Origin: Antilocapra americana
Lineage: Eukaryota > Chordata > Mammalia > Artiodactyla > Antilocapridae
Direction of reading: 5' to 3'
NCBI GenBank assembly: GCA_007570785.1
Contig: ML660777.1
Span: 5,030,587 to 5,094,586 of the forward strand
Length of the DNA: 64,000 bases
Under the pieces are notes generated by a model. That model did not search any database. It saw only the letters and a list, made by a program, of their open reading frames with translations, and was not told where the DNA came from. Positions 11,271-22,579 of the stretch are shown here, piece after piece. Numbering within the stretch: position 1 is the stretch's first letter; each line of letters starts with the position of its first letter. The position numbers and the translations under genes are program-made.

Positions 11271-11594
11271 TTGTGTGTTTATGCTGCTGTCAGTGGTAGG
11301 TGTAGGAGTCTAGATGTCAACAGAAACGAGAAAATGTCCATGCACTCAGTTTCAGCAAAGGGCAGTTAATATCTTGAGAAATTTTCTAATTAAACAAAAA
11401 CAAAATTATGCTGACTACATGGAATTTTCCTCCACCATCTGTTAATCTTTTCAGATGGGTTGGCACTACTGTAATTTTGACTCTTTAATGAATACGCTTC
11501 ATCCTCTAAAGAGTCCTACATTTTCAAAAGAGAAAAATATTTCAGTTTACCAGGAGGAACTGAAAAAAGTTTTTCTTCTCACAGTATAGTATTC
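11271..11594. other. No recognisable feature
   Basis: Nothing recognised. Confidence 0.35.
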
Positions 11595-11946
11595 CCTTTT
11601 ATGTAGAATCCAAAAAGAAATGATACAAATGAACTTATCTACAAAACAGTAACAGACTCACAGACTTAGAGAACTAGCTTATGGTTGCCAGGAGGAAGAA
11701 CAGAAGGAAAGGGATAGTTAGGGAGTTTGGGATTGACAGGTACTCACTGCTTTGTTTAAAATGGATAACCAACAAGGACTTACTGTATATCACAGGGAAC
11801 TCTGTTCAGTATTATGTGGCAGTCTGGATGAGAGAGGAACTTGGGGGAGAATGGATTCACAAACATGTATGGCTGAGTCCCTTTGCTGTCCACCTGAAAC
11901 TATCACAACGTTATCCATCGGCTATACTGCAATATGAAATAAAAAA
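11595..11946 (+). mobile_element. L1 3' end (older artiodactyl L1)
   Basis: Phrases GATACAAATGAACTTATCTA, GTAACAGACTCACAGAC, TTATGGTTGCCAGGAGG, CAAGGACTTACTGTATA and CACCTGAAACTATCACAACG follow the 3' UTR order of artiodactyl L1. The 89- and 61-codon frames here are chance frames within UTR. Confidence 0.85.
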
Positions 11947-11955
11947 TTAAATATA

Positions 11956-12151
11956 GGGATTTCCCTTCTGGTCCAGTTATTAAGAATCTTCTTTGTAATG
12001 CAGGGGACATGGGTTTAATCCCAGGTCTGGGAACTAAAATCCCACATTCCTTGGGGCAACTACCTCGCACTCCAGAGCTCACAGGCCACAATGGAAGATC
12101 CCTCATGCTGCAACTGAGACCTGACACAGCCATAAATAAATATCTTCTAAG
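11956..12151 (+). mobile_element. CHR-type tRNA SINE
   Basis: GGGATTTCCCTTCTGGTCCAG head and CTGGGAACTAAAATCCCACA body with A-rich tail. It is inserted at the A-rich end of the preceding L1. Target duplication TTAAATATA at 11947-11955 and 12152-12160. Confidence 0.9.
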
Positions 12152-12160
12152 TTAAATATA

Positions 12161-12720
12161 TTTTAAAAATCTCATGGAAATTTCTCATTGAAAACATAAA
12201 AGCTGAACTAAGTTACAAAAGTATTCAATTGGATTCACCATGGTTAAACTTGTCACCCACCTACACTCAGCAATAAACCAAGCTCGAACTATGAAAAATA
12301 GAAAGTATAATAACTGATGCAATGATTTCCTCATCGTTCATATATCCCCTGTATATCAATACAATATTTATAGTAGAAGCAAGAAAAAAATTAGAACATA
12401 AAGTACATTTGCAATACTAAGGAATATGCCAAGCATGGGCAGAAAGATGAGCAAAAACATGGCTTATGGTCATCACAGGACATCACTTTTCCATTCATTT
12501 AAAATCACACTTCAAATCTGAGTTATATTTTTACTCGCACTGTAGTCTTTAATTCCACTTTTTTAGTGTCAGTGTTGTTTTGAGATGCTAGGTGGTGGAC
12601 AGTGCGGATGTGTTTGACTGAAATGAGACACAGCGGAGCATTCTACACTTCCATCTACATCTAGTAAACACTGTTCTATGATGCCTTAACCCTCCCTTCC
12701 CTGAAATCAGCCAAATGAAC
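12161..12720. other. No recognisable feature
   Basis: AT-rich, nothing recognised. Confidence 0.4.
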
Positions 12721-12835
12721 TTTTTTTGGTCGCACCATGAGGCTTGCGGGATCTTAGTTCCCTGACCAGAGACTGAATCTGGCTTTGTCAGTGAAGGTGC
12801 CCAAGTCCTAACCACTGGACCACCAGGGAATTCCG
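12721..12835 (-). mobile_element. CHR-type tRNA SINE, short
   Basis: Antisense copy: TTGGTCGCACCATGAGGC, GGATCTTAGTTCCCTGACC and CTAACCACTGGACCACCAGG. No clear flanking duplication. Confidence 0.88.
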
Positions 12836-13003
12836 CAATGGATGGTATTCTTAGTAAAGCAGACATTCATAGGTTAAATGTGCACATTTTTGCTTTGTGA
12901 TGTCTGGTTAAACAGGAAATCGATTCTTAGTAGAGAAGCAATCTGGTTACTTCCTCAACCCAAGGACTCTTAATTCAAATACTGTATTTATTTGAATCTG
13001 TAA

Positions 13004-13482
13004 TCAGTTCAGTTCAGTTTAGTTGCTCAGTCATGTCCGACTCTTTGTGACCCCATGGACTGCAGCACGCCAGGCTTCCCTGTCTATCACCAACTCCCAG
13101 AGCTTACTCACATTCATGTCCATCAAGGTGGTGATGCCATCCAACCAACTCATCGTCTGTCACCCCCTTCTCCTCCCACCTTCAATCTTTCCCAGCATCA
13201 GGGTCTTTTCAAATGAGTCAGTTCTTCCCATCAGGTGGCCAAAGTATTGGAGTTTCAGCTTCAGCATCAGTCCTTCCGAGGAATATTCAGAACTGATTTC
13301 CTTTAGGATGGACTGGTTGGATCTCCTTGCAGTCCAAGGGACCCTCAAGAGTCTTCTCCAACACCACAGTTCAAAAGCATCTATTCTTTGGCACTCAGCA
13401 TTCTTTATAGTCCAACTCTCACTTCCATACGTGATTACTGGAAAAACCATAGCTTTGACTAGACGGACTTTTGTTGGACATA
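13004..13482 (-). mobile_element. BovB LINE 3' end
   Basis: 5'-truncated copy on the minus strand, starting at the left with CAGTTCAGTTCAGTTTAG (the usual tandem CAGTT end) and running into the ORF2 C-terminal region. A 96-codon minus-strand frame at 13160-13450 covers the conserved [19 protein letters not shown] segment. The frame lacks the catalytic domain, so no product is expected. Confidence 0.95.
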
Positions 13483-14029
13483 AATAAATTGCAGTAGAAG
13501 AAAAGTAGGAGATTCAAAGATTAAAAAATCAAGAAGTCACAATCGCTGCCCTCAACTAAGTTTTAAAATGTACCATGAGAAATAAGCACATACAGAAATA
13601 ATCAAAGAGCAAGAACTGGCCATAAAAGGAATAAAAGGACTCAGCATGAGCTGCTAAGCCAGGCAGAGCTACACCACCAATGCCGGGTCCTCCCTCAGCA
13701 GGGCCAAGAAAATGAAGTGGAAAGACAGGAAGTCAGAGCAGATACTGACCTCTGAGCAAAGGTGCCTCCACCTTGATCTAAAACAAGATCCAAAGGCAAA
13801 TCTGTCACACACCCTCCTAGACTGTAATCATCATATTCTTAAAGTTAACCCTTAAAAAGCTATAACATAAGCTCATGATTGTCAGCTTTAAGTTTATATT
13901 CCTTCACTGTATATTACATATTAAAATATTTATACATGAGCTTCTAGCAATGACACATTGAAATGGATGAATAGAAACTTTCTTCTCAGTTCTTTGCCAT
14001 CTATTTTATTCGTTAAATGAAGGAGCTGT
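13483..14029. other. No recognisable feature
   Basis: Nothing recognised; no credible coding frame. Confidence 0.4.
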
Positions 14030-14148
14030 GGACTTTCCTGGTGGTCCAGTGGTTAAGACTTCACACTTCCAATGCAGGGGTACATATTCAATCCCTGGTT
14101 AGGGAACTAAGACCCCCACATACCATGCAGCCAAAAAAGACAAAAAAA
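14030..14148 (+). mobile_element. CHR-type tRNA SINE, short
   Basis: GGACTTTCCTGGTGGTCCAG to GCAGCCAAAAAAGACAAAA; contains CCAATGCAGGGG and TTCAATCCCTGGTTAGGG. Confidence 0.9.
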
Positions 14149-14394
14149 AATGGAGTCACTTTCTTGTTCTATCTTTGCCAGTGTGTGTGCTCACAAACAC
14201 ACATGTGTGTAAAGGACTGGTCAATTTTGAACTAGATAGAACAAAAGATCGTCCTTTATTTAAAAAGAGGTCCCTTGTCTTAGAACCAGAGCCAGGCTCA
14301 CAGATTCTATTTTTTATATAAACTGTGTTCCATAACAATGGGAAACTTCCTCTGACCCGAGACTAAGCTGGGTTGCTGGTTCCATGATACTTCC

Positions 14395-14562
14395 TCTTTC
14401 CTAACATTCATCACATTCTATTGTTAATTGTTTCATTGCTTATCTTTGTTGGCCAATAAGCTCCACGGGGTCAAGGGCTATACTTACTGTGCTTGCCACG
14501 TGCCCTCGAGGGTCCAGCTCATAGAAGGGCCTCAGTAAATATCTGTGGAATAACTATACTTG
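14395..14562 (+). mobile_element. L2 LINE 3' end
   Basis: Typical L2 3' wording: AATAAGCTCCACGGGGTCAA, GGGCTATACTTACTGTG, then GGCCTCAGTAAATATCTGTG at the terminus. Old and non-coding. Confidence 0.75.
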
Positions 14563-14653
14563 CCAGACTGATTATTTCTTTCAACCATTTCTGATGAAGC
14601 TAGGTCTCTTGTACACAAAGAGGAAGTGACATTCCTTGTCTTCAAGATGACAA

Positions 14654-14781
14654 GGGACTTGCCTGGTGGTCCAGGGGTTATGACTCGACCCTTCCAATTC
14701 AGGAAACATAGGTTCAATCCCTGGTAGGGGAACTAATAACCCACAGGCCATGCTTCAAGTTGCAGCCAAAAAAAAAAAAAG
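14654..14781 (+). mobile_element. CHR-type tRNA SINE, short
   Basis: GGGACTTGCCTGGTGGTCCA head, GGTTCAATCCCTGGTAGGGG box-B-like part, ends in GCAGCC plus A13. Confidence 0.88.
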
Positions 14782-15080
14782 GAGGACAGGATGGTAGGAG
14801 GATAGATGGGTGTACTTTCTGAGCTCACTGGAAGATGGAGAACTCAACTGGATGCTTCTAAATAGTTTATCAGGAGTTTGCTGAGCAAGGAGGAGGGGAA
14901 GGGACCAGGCAGAGACAAAGCAGACCACTGAAGTATAGGAACTAGAGCAATTCTGTGCCGCAGGGGTGAACAGAACATATCGAAATTTGCTAGGAGTTTA
15001 TCAGACTACTATTTAGGTGACTAATATTTCCTGCAATGACCTGACTCAAAATCAGTGCTTTTCCCTTTGAAGAAAAATGT

Positions 15081-15291
15081 GCTGTGCTGTGCTTAGTCGT
15101 TCAGTTGTAGCCAACTCCTTGCAACCTCATGGACTACAGCGTGACAGGCTCCTCTGTCCATGGGGATTCTCCAGGCAAGAATACTGGAATGGGTTGCCAT
15201 TCCCTCCTCCAGGGGATCTTCCCAACCCAGGGATCGAACCCAGGTCTCCCACATTGCAGATGGATTCTTTACCATCTGAGCTACCAGGGAA
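15081..15291 (-). mobile_element. Bov-tA SINE
   Basis: Antisense, nearly full length, starting with a GTGCT triplication (GCTGTGCTGTGCTTAGTCG) and ending CTACCAGGGAAAT. Overlapping short frames on both strands are shadows of the SINE. Confidence 0.95.
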
Positions 15292-15790
15292 ATAAGTATT
15301 CCCTATTTCAATGAATCAGGTAATATATTTTCCTATCATAGTTATCTGTCTCATTCTATTAGATGGTCATTTAAAGCTTTGAGATAGCACCTCAAAGTTT
15401 CATCTGGCATAAGAGTTTCTGGAACCTCCTTATTCTCCCAGAAATTGCTGATTGCTATAAATTCACTGATTCTCTCCCCAGCCCCAAGCTTTTTATCTAT
15501 AACTATTCCATGAATTTGGCATCTCTTCCCCAGTTATCAAGATAGTAAAAGGCCAAGCCAGAAACTCCTCTCTCAAGCAATCCCGGCTGGAAGCCAGCCA
15601 GGGAATTTGGGCTAGACTCTCCAGTGGCCAAGCCAGGAATATGCGATAAAGGACAAAGAGCTAATATTACTATATCCATCCTGCTGGGATTAAGGCTCAG
15701 GTGCTCCTCTGCTCCACAGTTCCTGTGATGTTTTGCTAATCTGAAAAATCCCAATAGGCTCCGTCACCATCAAAGGCATAAGAGTTCCAG
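15292..15790. other. No recognisable feature
   Basis: About 500 bases without a repeat or exon that I can name. The 83-codon minus frame at 15503-15754 has no recognisable content. Confidence 0.4.
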
Positions 15791-16016
15791 GTAGTGGTGC
15801 TTAAACTATAACACAGATCAAAGTCATCTGTGGAAAATGGGTTGAAAATGTCGTTCATGGTTTCCACTATTAAAGATCCTACTCTAGTAGGTCTTGAATG
15901 TAAACTTGTACTTCCTTTTCTGTTTTATTTTTGTTGCTTGTTTGTGGGGCATATTTTAAAATATCCCAGGCAATTCTGATCTTATAATCTACAGGCTATA
16001 TGTTGAGATTCACTGG
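15791..16016 (+). mobile_element. MER5-like (hAT-Charlie) DNA transposon remnant
   Basis: The two ends resemble MER5 termini: GTGGTGCTTAAACTATAACA with TCAAAGTCATCTG at the left, and CCCAGGCAATTCTGATCTTA then TGTTGAGATTCACTGG at the right. The middle is diverged. A second, better copy is at 53041-53222. Confidence 0.5.
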
Positions 16017-16098
16017 ACTTATCTGGGGCCTTTCAAACGCTTTTCAAAAAGGGAGAGGGGAGCAGGGAGAGAAGAGAGAGAAAATGTAGCCTAATAAA

Positions 16099-16178
16099 TG
16101 TACTGTGCTTAGTCAGTCAGTTGTGTCCTACTCTTTGTGACCCCATGGACTGTAGCCCACCAGGCAGCCTGATAATAG
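16099..16178 (-). mobile_element. Truncated Bov-tA SINE
   Basis: Only the 3' terminal 80 bases of the SINE are present, antisense. A perfect 11 bp duplication AGCCTAATAAA at 16088-16098 and 16179-16189 shows that it was inserted already 5'-truncated. Confidence 0.92.
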
Positions 16179-16218
16179 AGCCTAATAAAGTTGCTTTTAC
16201 CATTTAACAACAGTAACT

Positions 16219-16450
16219 CCCTGTTGCTGTCGTTGTTCAGTCACTAACTGGTGTCTGACTCTCTGAGATCTCATGGACTGCGGCACACCAGGCTCCCTTG
16301 TCCTTCAGCATCTCTGGAGTTTGCTTAAACTCATGTCCATTGAATCCATGATGCCATCCAACTCTGCCATCCCCTTCTCCTGCCTTCCATCTTTCCCACC
16401 TTCAGGGTCTTTTCCAATGAGTCAGCTCTTCACACCAGGTGGCCAATACT
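16219..16450 (-). mobile_element. BovB LINE 3' end
   Basis: Antisense BovB terminus with GTTCAGTCACTAACTGGTG, CATGGACTGCGGCACACCAG and GGGTCTTTTCCAATGAGTCA. Strongly 5'-truncated, non-coding. Confidence 0.9.
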
Positions 16451-17214
16451 TGAATTAGTAAATACTAATTCAAATACAGCAAAGTCTTGAATTACAGGAA
16501 AGACCAGCTCTTCTGTCCGTTGTCTGAACAGCCTGGGTGTTTGGTTAGCCTCCTCTGTGATGCACCCTTCTCCACTCATCCTGGCCAACCCTCACCTGGC
16601 TCTTCTGCTCATAATCTTCCCAGGATTAAGACTACTATCTTCTCAATCTCTGATCAGCTCTTCTATATCCTCCAGAGTCTTGGACAAAACCCCAGCTTTC
16701 TGGGCTCCACTTAGCAGGGCAAGTTTGGCTCAGAAAGACATGGCAAAACCCTCATGGAGGAGAACACTGCCTTCCAGAGAAATGCAGCGGTCGATGGGAC
16801 ACTCAGATCCCCTTCAGGACCAAGGCCCTTGCTCCTCCGGCTGCCAGGAACGTTGACTGTAGAAGGGTCACAGCTCCAGGAACTGCCTTTGACTAAATGA
16901 AGGGAGTTGCTTGGCCCAAGATTACACACTTCTGCCTGGATACAGCCTACATCCAGTGACGAGTTGATGCCAGGGATACAATGACCAGCCCCCATGCTTC
17001 AGGAATAATTCTGAAGGGCCATCCCACCTCCAAGGTTTCCCACTGTGAAGACCACCCTTGTACCTGCACATTCCTGCTCTCCTCTCCCCCTGCCAAGTCC
17101 TCTCTCAGAGTACCTCCCAATAAGTTTCTCATATGCAAATCTCAGCATCTGTACCCAGGAAACTTGCCTCTTTTGTCAAGTAATGACAGAATAGTACACT
17201 GGGCCTCTGCATCC
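16451..17214. other. Unassigned; right part LTR-like
   Basis: GC content is above its surroundings. Positions 17020-17190 (pyrimidine-rich block, CCCAATAAGTTTCTCATATG and CTGTACCCAGGAAACTTGCC) resemble the 3' end of an old ERVL-type LTR, but this is weak. Frames of about 95-100 codons here (16557-16995, 16981-17283) have no recognisable domains. Confidence 0.3.
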
Positions 17215-17395
17215 TACTTCTCAGGTAATGCTGGGAGGTCATTTAATCTCTCTCATAGTCTCCTTCCTCACCTACACAATTAAAATACAGAAAATAATAA
17301 TACTTGTTATATCTGTTTTGCCAGAGTTTTATGAGAATTAAAAGAGAAAATATCTATGAGATTACTTTGTAAGTAACAAAGAACTGTATAATCCT
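17215..17395 (+). mobile_element. MIR SINE
   Basis: GGAGGTCATTTAATCTCTCT, then AATAATAATACTTGTTATA and ATGAGAATTAAAAGAGAAAA in MIR order. Confidence 0.65.
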
Positions 17396-19046
17396 GTCAA
17401 CTGACATCACTGTATGTTGGTTTGGCCATGTAATAATCAGGTAAGAGAGGGAAAAAAAAGGGGGATGTCTACTAATATTATAGAATTCTGCTTACACACT
17501 GTGCTTGACTTTATCTCAAATCATCAGATTTGTGTCACTAATCAGTACACCCAGGCGCATAACAGAAATTAAAAGCAAAACCAGGAATGAGCTGTGCATT
17601 AATGCAACTCTGAAACAAAAGCGAGAACAATCTTTGTTCCTTCTTTTTCCATGTGAAGACAGCAACTGAGCCATTTCCACTCCTCTAAAAAGTCAGAATT
17701 TACATTATTACCCAACAAGTTATGCAATGAGCATGAAATGTCACATATCTTTGAATAGAGAAATAAGTGAAACAATTGGGTATACAAAATGGGGAACACT
17801 TAACTAAGCAACTTTGTACTTTCTAGATTACCTTGATATCGTATCCACTAGAAAGAAAAAATATATATAAACTAACTGAAAACAATCAATTAGCTCAAGA
17901 AAGATAAATGAAAATTACCAATCCTAAAACTTCCTCCTACTAAAAATAATCAAATTATTGAGTTTTACAAAGAACTTGAGTGAAATACACAAACAGTGTC
18001 TGGTATCCGCAAACTCAGGAGTGACCAGCAAACGACTTACTCTGACAGATGGTTTCATGATCAGCAAAAGTCACAGAATAGTTAGAACTCAGAGGAGGCT
18101 GAGAGACCTACAAGAGCCCTTAGCTCTGGCAATTCTCTGCACTCAGCGAAACCAGAGTGGAAATGAGGAGGCCAGACAAACTCACATGAAATATTAACCA
18201 AAACCCTTCCCTTTCTTGTTCTCTGAACACTGAAGGAGTAACAGGCAGGCATATAGGAATTTAGACCAAAGGGTAAACACATGGACTGGATTACCTCAGA
18301 AGGCTTTATGTCAGTTTCATATAATGGTAAACTATAAATATTGGCATTTCCTGGTACATCTAAAGAAATGCTGAATGAAACATTTTGTTCATGTGTGGAG
18401 GAAGCATTTCAAAACTTCAAGTGTTAGATATTTGAGCATTTTATAATTTCAAACTTAAGTGAGTTTGCTGATTCATTTAGGTACATTAATTCAATGTCTA
18501 TAATCCTTACATGGTCCAAAGGAGAGGCCACTGAGGAAAAAGAGAATTAGAGCTTGCTTGCTGGACAAAAATCAGAGAATTTTTCCAAGCCAAAAGAGAG
18601 TGAATCATGAGCCCATGAGAATAGCGAAGAGTTGGGGTCAGATTTTGGGGTTTGATAGTGAAAAATATATTTATCAGGACCAAAGGAATGGACTTGTAAA
18701 TAAAAATGACAGCCCCAAACCAGGAAACTTGAATCATTTTGCCCAGCTTAAATCAAGAAAACGGGAAACAGTGGCACCAGCTTCAACTTACCAAGATTCT
18801 GAAAGTTAGAAGCAGGAGGGGTTGGTAATTACCTGGTTTGGGGTAAAACCAAAGCAAAATAGGCCTCAGAATACAGATGATAAACCAAGACTGTAAGATC
18901 TGGAGTTGTTATGGACCTGCCTGCATCTGTTAGTAAATCTTCTACTATTAGACTCTGCTCAGTAGATGAATATCCCCTGGCCAGCCTTTCTGCTCTCCCA
19001 TGGGAGGCATACTACAGATCTTAGCAACAAAACATTGAGCATCTAA
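17396..19046. other. No recognisable feature
   Basis: About 1.65 kb without a repeat I can name. Short frames occur (79 codons at 17958, 83 at 18558, 76 on minus at 18507) but have no domain, no conserved motif and mutually conflicting strands. Confidence 0.4.
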
Positions 19047-19055
19047 GAAACACAA

Positions 19056-19283
19056 GTGGCTTCCCAAGTGGCTCAGTAGTAAAGAAACTGCCTGCCAGTG
19101 CAGGAGCCATAGGAGATGTGAGTTCGATCCCTGGGTCAGGAAGATCCCCTGGAGGAGGAAATGGAAACCCCCTTTGGTATTGCCTGGAGAATTCTGTGGA
19201 CAGAGAAGCCTGGTGGGCTACGGTCCCTAGGGCTGCAAAGAGTCTGACACGACCAAAGTGACTTAGCATGCACGGACAGGCAC
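19056..19283 (+). mobile_element. Bov-tA SINE
   Basis: Sense copy with an 11-base expansion in the head (CATAGGAGATGTGAGTTCG). Perfect 9 bp target duplication GAAACACAA at 19047-19055 and 19284-19292. Confidence 0.93.
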
Positions 19284-19292
19284 GAAACACAA

Positions 19293-19887
19293 AGCATTGT
19301 ACATCTAGTGCTTTGGGAAGGGTAGTAACTGAGGAACCTCTGAGGGCACAGCTGTGGAAGCTCTGGGAACCTCCAGACACATTAAATCTCCATTAAAATA
19401 TTTTAAATTCCCAGGAGAAATGCTCTGATTAAGCTAAGCTTATTCTTAGACCAACCAGGTACTTCTTGGTAAGGGGAGGGGGAGAGGTGTCGCAGCACAA
19501 TGGGACCCCTGGAAGCCATCTCATGTACTGGGCTATTCCTGGCTGTGGGAGCATTGTCAGGATTAGGAGAGTGACTCCAGTTTGAGTCTTCCACAGTGTC
19601 CAAAACATCACGTGTTCACTCAATAGAGAGAGCCTATCAGAGCAGAATGGTAGGAACACAAGCAAGTAAAACAAAACCAAACCCAAACAAACAGTAAGAA
19701 CACAAGCAAGCTCTGCGTTTTGATGTATAGCTTTCTAAACTGTTTCATAAACGTACATGTACATATGAACATTTTTTTACAAATAAGAGCATGCTCTTCA
19801 TACAGTTTGTAACTCAGTAATAGACTGTTACTATTTAGTTATGTCAGTAAACATTCTAAACTTAAAAAGAGAAAAAAGAATACAAGC
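19293..19887. other. No recognisable feature
   Basis: Nothing recognised. Confidence 0.4.
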
Positions 19888-20088
19888 AAGTTCTGGGGTC
19901 AAAGATGCTCAGGACGAATTCCTGGCTCTGACAATTACTAACACAGCACTTTCTTCACCAGCCAGAAGTAGTTATCAACAGCACCTGTCTCAGAGGACTG
20001 CAATAAGGAGAGAAACACTTGATTCACATAATGAGCCTAGAATAGTGCCTAGGACTTAATGTGCACTCAATAAACGTTAGCTGTTATT
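19888..20088 (+). mobile_element. MIR SINE, near full length
   Basis: CCTGGCTCTGACAATTACTA, then AGAATAGTGCCTAGGAC and CACTCAATAAACGTTAGCTG. The body between is diverged, but order and spacing fit MIR. Confidence 0.8.
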
Positions 20089-20092
20089 AGTA

Positions 20093-20150
20093 TTCCTTCA
20101 AAAATGTTTTATGAGTACTGATTATATGCCAAACCCTGTACGAGGTCCTC
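20093..20150 (-). mobile_element. L2 LINE 3' end fragment
   Basis: Antisense L2-end-like phrase TTTTATGAGTACTGATTATA TGCC followed by CCCTGTACGAGG. Short, so tentative. Confidence 0.45.
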
Positions 20151-20159
20151 ATTATCCTT

Positions 20160-20640
20160 GAAACCAAGCCTACTCTTCTGTTCATCTTCCTATCTTCGTC
20201 ATTAACTAGAAATGTGGGAGTCATCTCAATCTCCTCCCTCTCTCTCACCACCACTTCTGGGTTCCGGGCCAGATTCCACCTACTAAACACCTGTCAGCTC
20301 CTTCCCTCTTTTCTGTTCCTCACTGTCACTGCTTGACTCAAAGCTTCTTTAACTTCTCATCTTGAATATGACAACAATCTCCTCCATGTCACCCAAAAGC
20401 CAGTGCCACGCTCATCCAACCTACTCTCTATCTTGAGTCAAAGTTGGCTTTTCAAAACACAGATGAATCTTATAACATCATTCACATGATGAAAGTCCTT
20501 TATTGGATAAACTCAAAGCTCATATATGATATATGGGCCCATGTGATCTGACCCAGTCTGTCTCTCCAGCCCTCTCCCCAGCCAGTGTCCACCTGAACAG
20601 GTTGATCCTTCTGCTGGGTCACCTATCCCTCCATCAGATG
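20160..20640 (+). mobile_element. L2 LINE, ORF2 C-terminal part
   Basis: Pyrimidine-rich sense strand with the ordered phrases GGCTTTTCAAAACACAGATG, CATGATGAAAGTCCTTTATT, TAAACTCAAAGCTCATATA and CCCATGTGATCTGACCCAG, as in the L2 region after the reverse-transcriptase core. Frame destroyed. Confidence 0.6.
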
Positions 20641-21439
20641 ACAAATCCTCCTCTTACATTAAGGTTCATTATTTAATCGATACCTACTCCCTAAAACTTA
20701 TCATGACAGAGGCCTGTGCCAAATTCAAGGAGTACAATGATAAAGGTCACACTCAACATTTTCCCATAGAAAAAATAATTTTGAGGCTCTTGAAAGAGAA
20801 ATAAAGTAAGGAAATTAAGAAAAATTTGTGTCAAATTTAGCACTGTTTCCCTCACTAGGTAGATATCATACAGAATTGGAGAAACTGGATCTATTTTGGT
20901 ATTAGGTGCAAAAAGCACTTCAGTAGACTTCAGTCCCAACAGGAGGTTTACTCATGTTGAGTTATACAGCTATAACATGTTAGAAAATATTTATCTAACT
21001 GTAAAAACAATGGCCAGAAAGTTGTTTCACTATGGTGTTGTAATGTTATTGGCCATTAATTAGTCACTTTAAAATGTCTGTGGTTATCTAGGGGTAATAA
21101 CAGACTGGACTTATTTTTACATAGTTACTAGATAATTTGAAATGTGGTTAATTAAAAAAAATCTCTAAAAAGCATGCCTTTCTAATTAATATATTTTTAA
21201 ATCACTATTGAATGAAACACTGACCGAATAAGCTTAACAGGCTGCCTACAAAGACAAGCAGATGATTAAACTCAAACCCTTATCATTCTTCCAGCAATGA
21301 TGATCCACTTCATTCAGAATCCCAGAGCTGCAGGAACTTCAGTCATACTGGGACAGAGGCTCAACTGTGGGCATAGATCATTGCACTCATCTCCTTCTAC
21401 TGGATTTTCTAGCAGATTTGCCAGCCTTCTACACTGGTC
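20641..21439. other. No recognisable feature
   Basis: Nothing recognised. Confidence 0.4.
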
Positions 21440-21548
21440 TTTAGGGTCCTTGTCAGCAAGATTCTGTCTTATTCTCAGCTGTATAACCAGAGCTTGATAA
21501 AGAGACTGGCACAGAGAAGGTGCCCAATGGCTGTTTGCTGGGCTGAAT
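21440..21548 (+). mobile_element. L2 LINE 3' end
   Basis: GGGTCCTTGTCAGCAAG, then AGACTGGCACAGAGAAGGTG and CCCAATGGCTGTTTGCTG at the terminus, diverged from the L2 end. Confidence 0.5.
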
Positions 21549-22049
21549 TCAACTCAACTCCAACAGTGATGCTGTCCACATCTCTACTGTGTCTCTAATA
21601 GGACTTATCAGCTTGAACATTTTAATTTCTCAGCTCCAAGGGGTATCCACCATCTTCACAATTTTTTACATGGCACTAATTTATAAAGACAAACTGTCCA
21701 AAAGATTTCGATTCAGCGTGACATACAATCACTATACCATACCATCCCACCATACCATCCCAGCAAAAGCAGTAACAAACCAGTTATTGATAACGAAATT
21801 AAATTTCTCTTGGGCCTCTGTGGCAAAGCACATGATTTTAATGGTTATCTTACATCAGCCTGGTGACCCTAGCTGCTATGCTATACCATCCAGGCGCTCT
21901 TGGAAACAAAACTTTAAACTATTACTTCCTATACAACCAGTTCCAGCTTATCAGGGCCTGCATTTCACATCTTAATCTTATTTCAAATACAGCCAGAGCA
22001 AACCTCACTTTTCAAAAGTTCATTAACAAAGTCTCACAAGTAAGACAGC
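21549..22049. other. No assignable feature
   Basis: Contains a small imperfect tandem (CCATACCATCC repeated at about 21738-21762). The 128-codon plus-strand frame at 21589-21975 includes this tandem and shows no domain. Confidence 0.35.
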
Positions 22050-22579
22050 AGCTCTGTGACTCATTTTTGGATACCCGAAATAACAACTCCTCCCTTTGCT
22101 GAGAAACGGCTTCAACAAATGCGTGAGAACCACCGGAAGTAGTAGAGATCGCAGGCAGTGCGAGCCGAGCCTAAAATTCCCTCTCTGGACGGTGTGGAGC
22201 ACCTAGGCGCTGCCACTATCCCTTGTCTCCATTCTACTAAAAAGAAAAGGGGGGGGGGGTGGGGAGAAGTCTTCTGTGGGCTGGGAAGGAACTATTTCAA
22301 GGCGGTATGACTTCTCTGTATTTCTTGGCTCCTGAGTCATCCTGCCAAGTCGGTCAGAAAGTGCAACCTAATAGGAAGTGAAGAGGGGATCGAAGTCATG
22401 CCCCTTCTAATTCAAAAGACAATACCCCCAAACTTCAGCTTTTGACTGAAAAAACAAAAGCAGTCTTGGGTGGAGAGTGTATGAAGGAAGCCTACCAACA
22501 GGTGTGCGTGAAATCGTTTCTAAGAAGCCCTAAATGCGCAGACCTTGCCCATTAGGTGGAAAAAACAATCACTCTTCTC
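22050..22579. promoter_or_regulatory. Approach to the CpG island with ETS and AP-1 consensus sites
   Basis: Seen: AP-1 cores TGACTCA at 22057-22063 and TGAGTCA at 22333-22339, and an ETS/GABP-type ACCGGAAGT at 22132-22140. A G11 run followed by T and G4 lies at 22249-22264. Such sites often sit near mammalian promoters. Their function here is inference and the direction of any transcript is unknown. Confidence 0.35.

Noticed and set aside
13023..13487. 154-codon plus-strand frame
   Set aside because: Antisense shadow of a BovB 3' end.
16557..17283. Frames of 94-100 codons in a slightly GC-rich stretch
   Set aside because: No domain, conflicting strands, and the right part looks like old LTR sequence.
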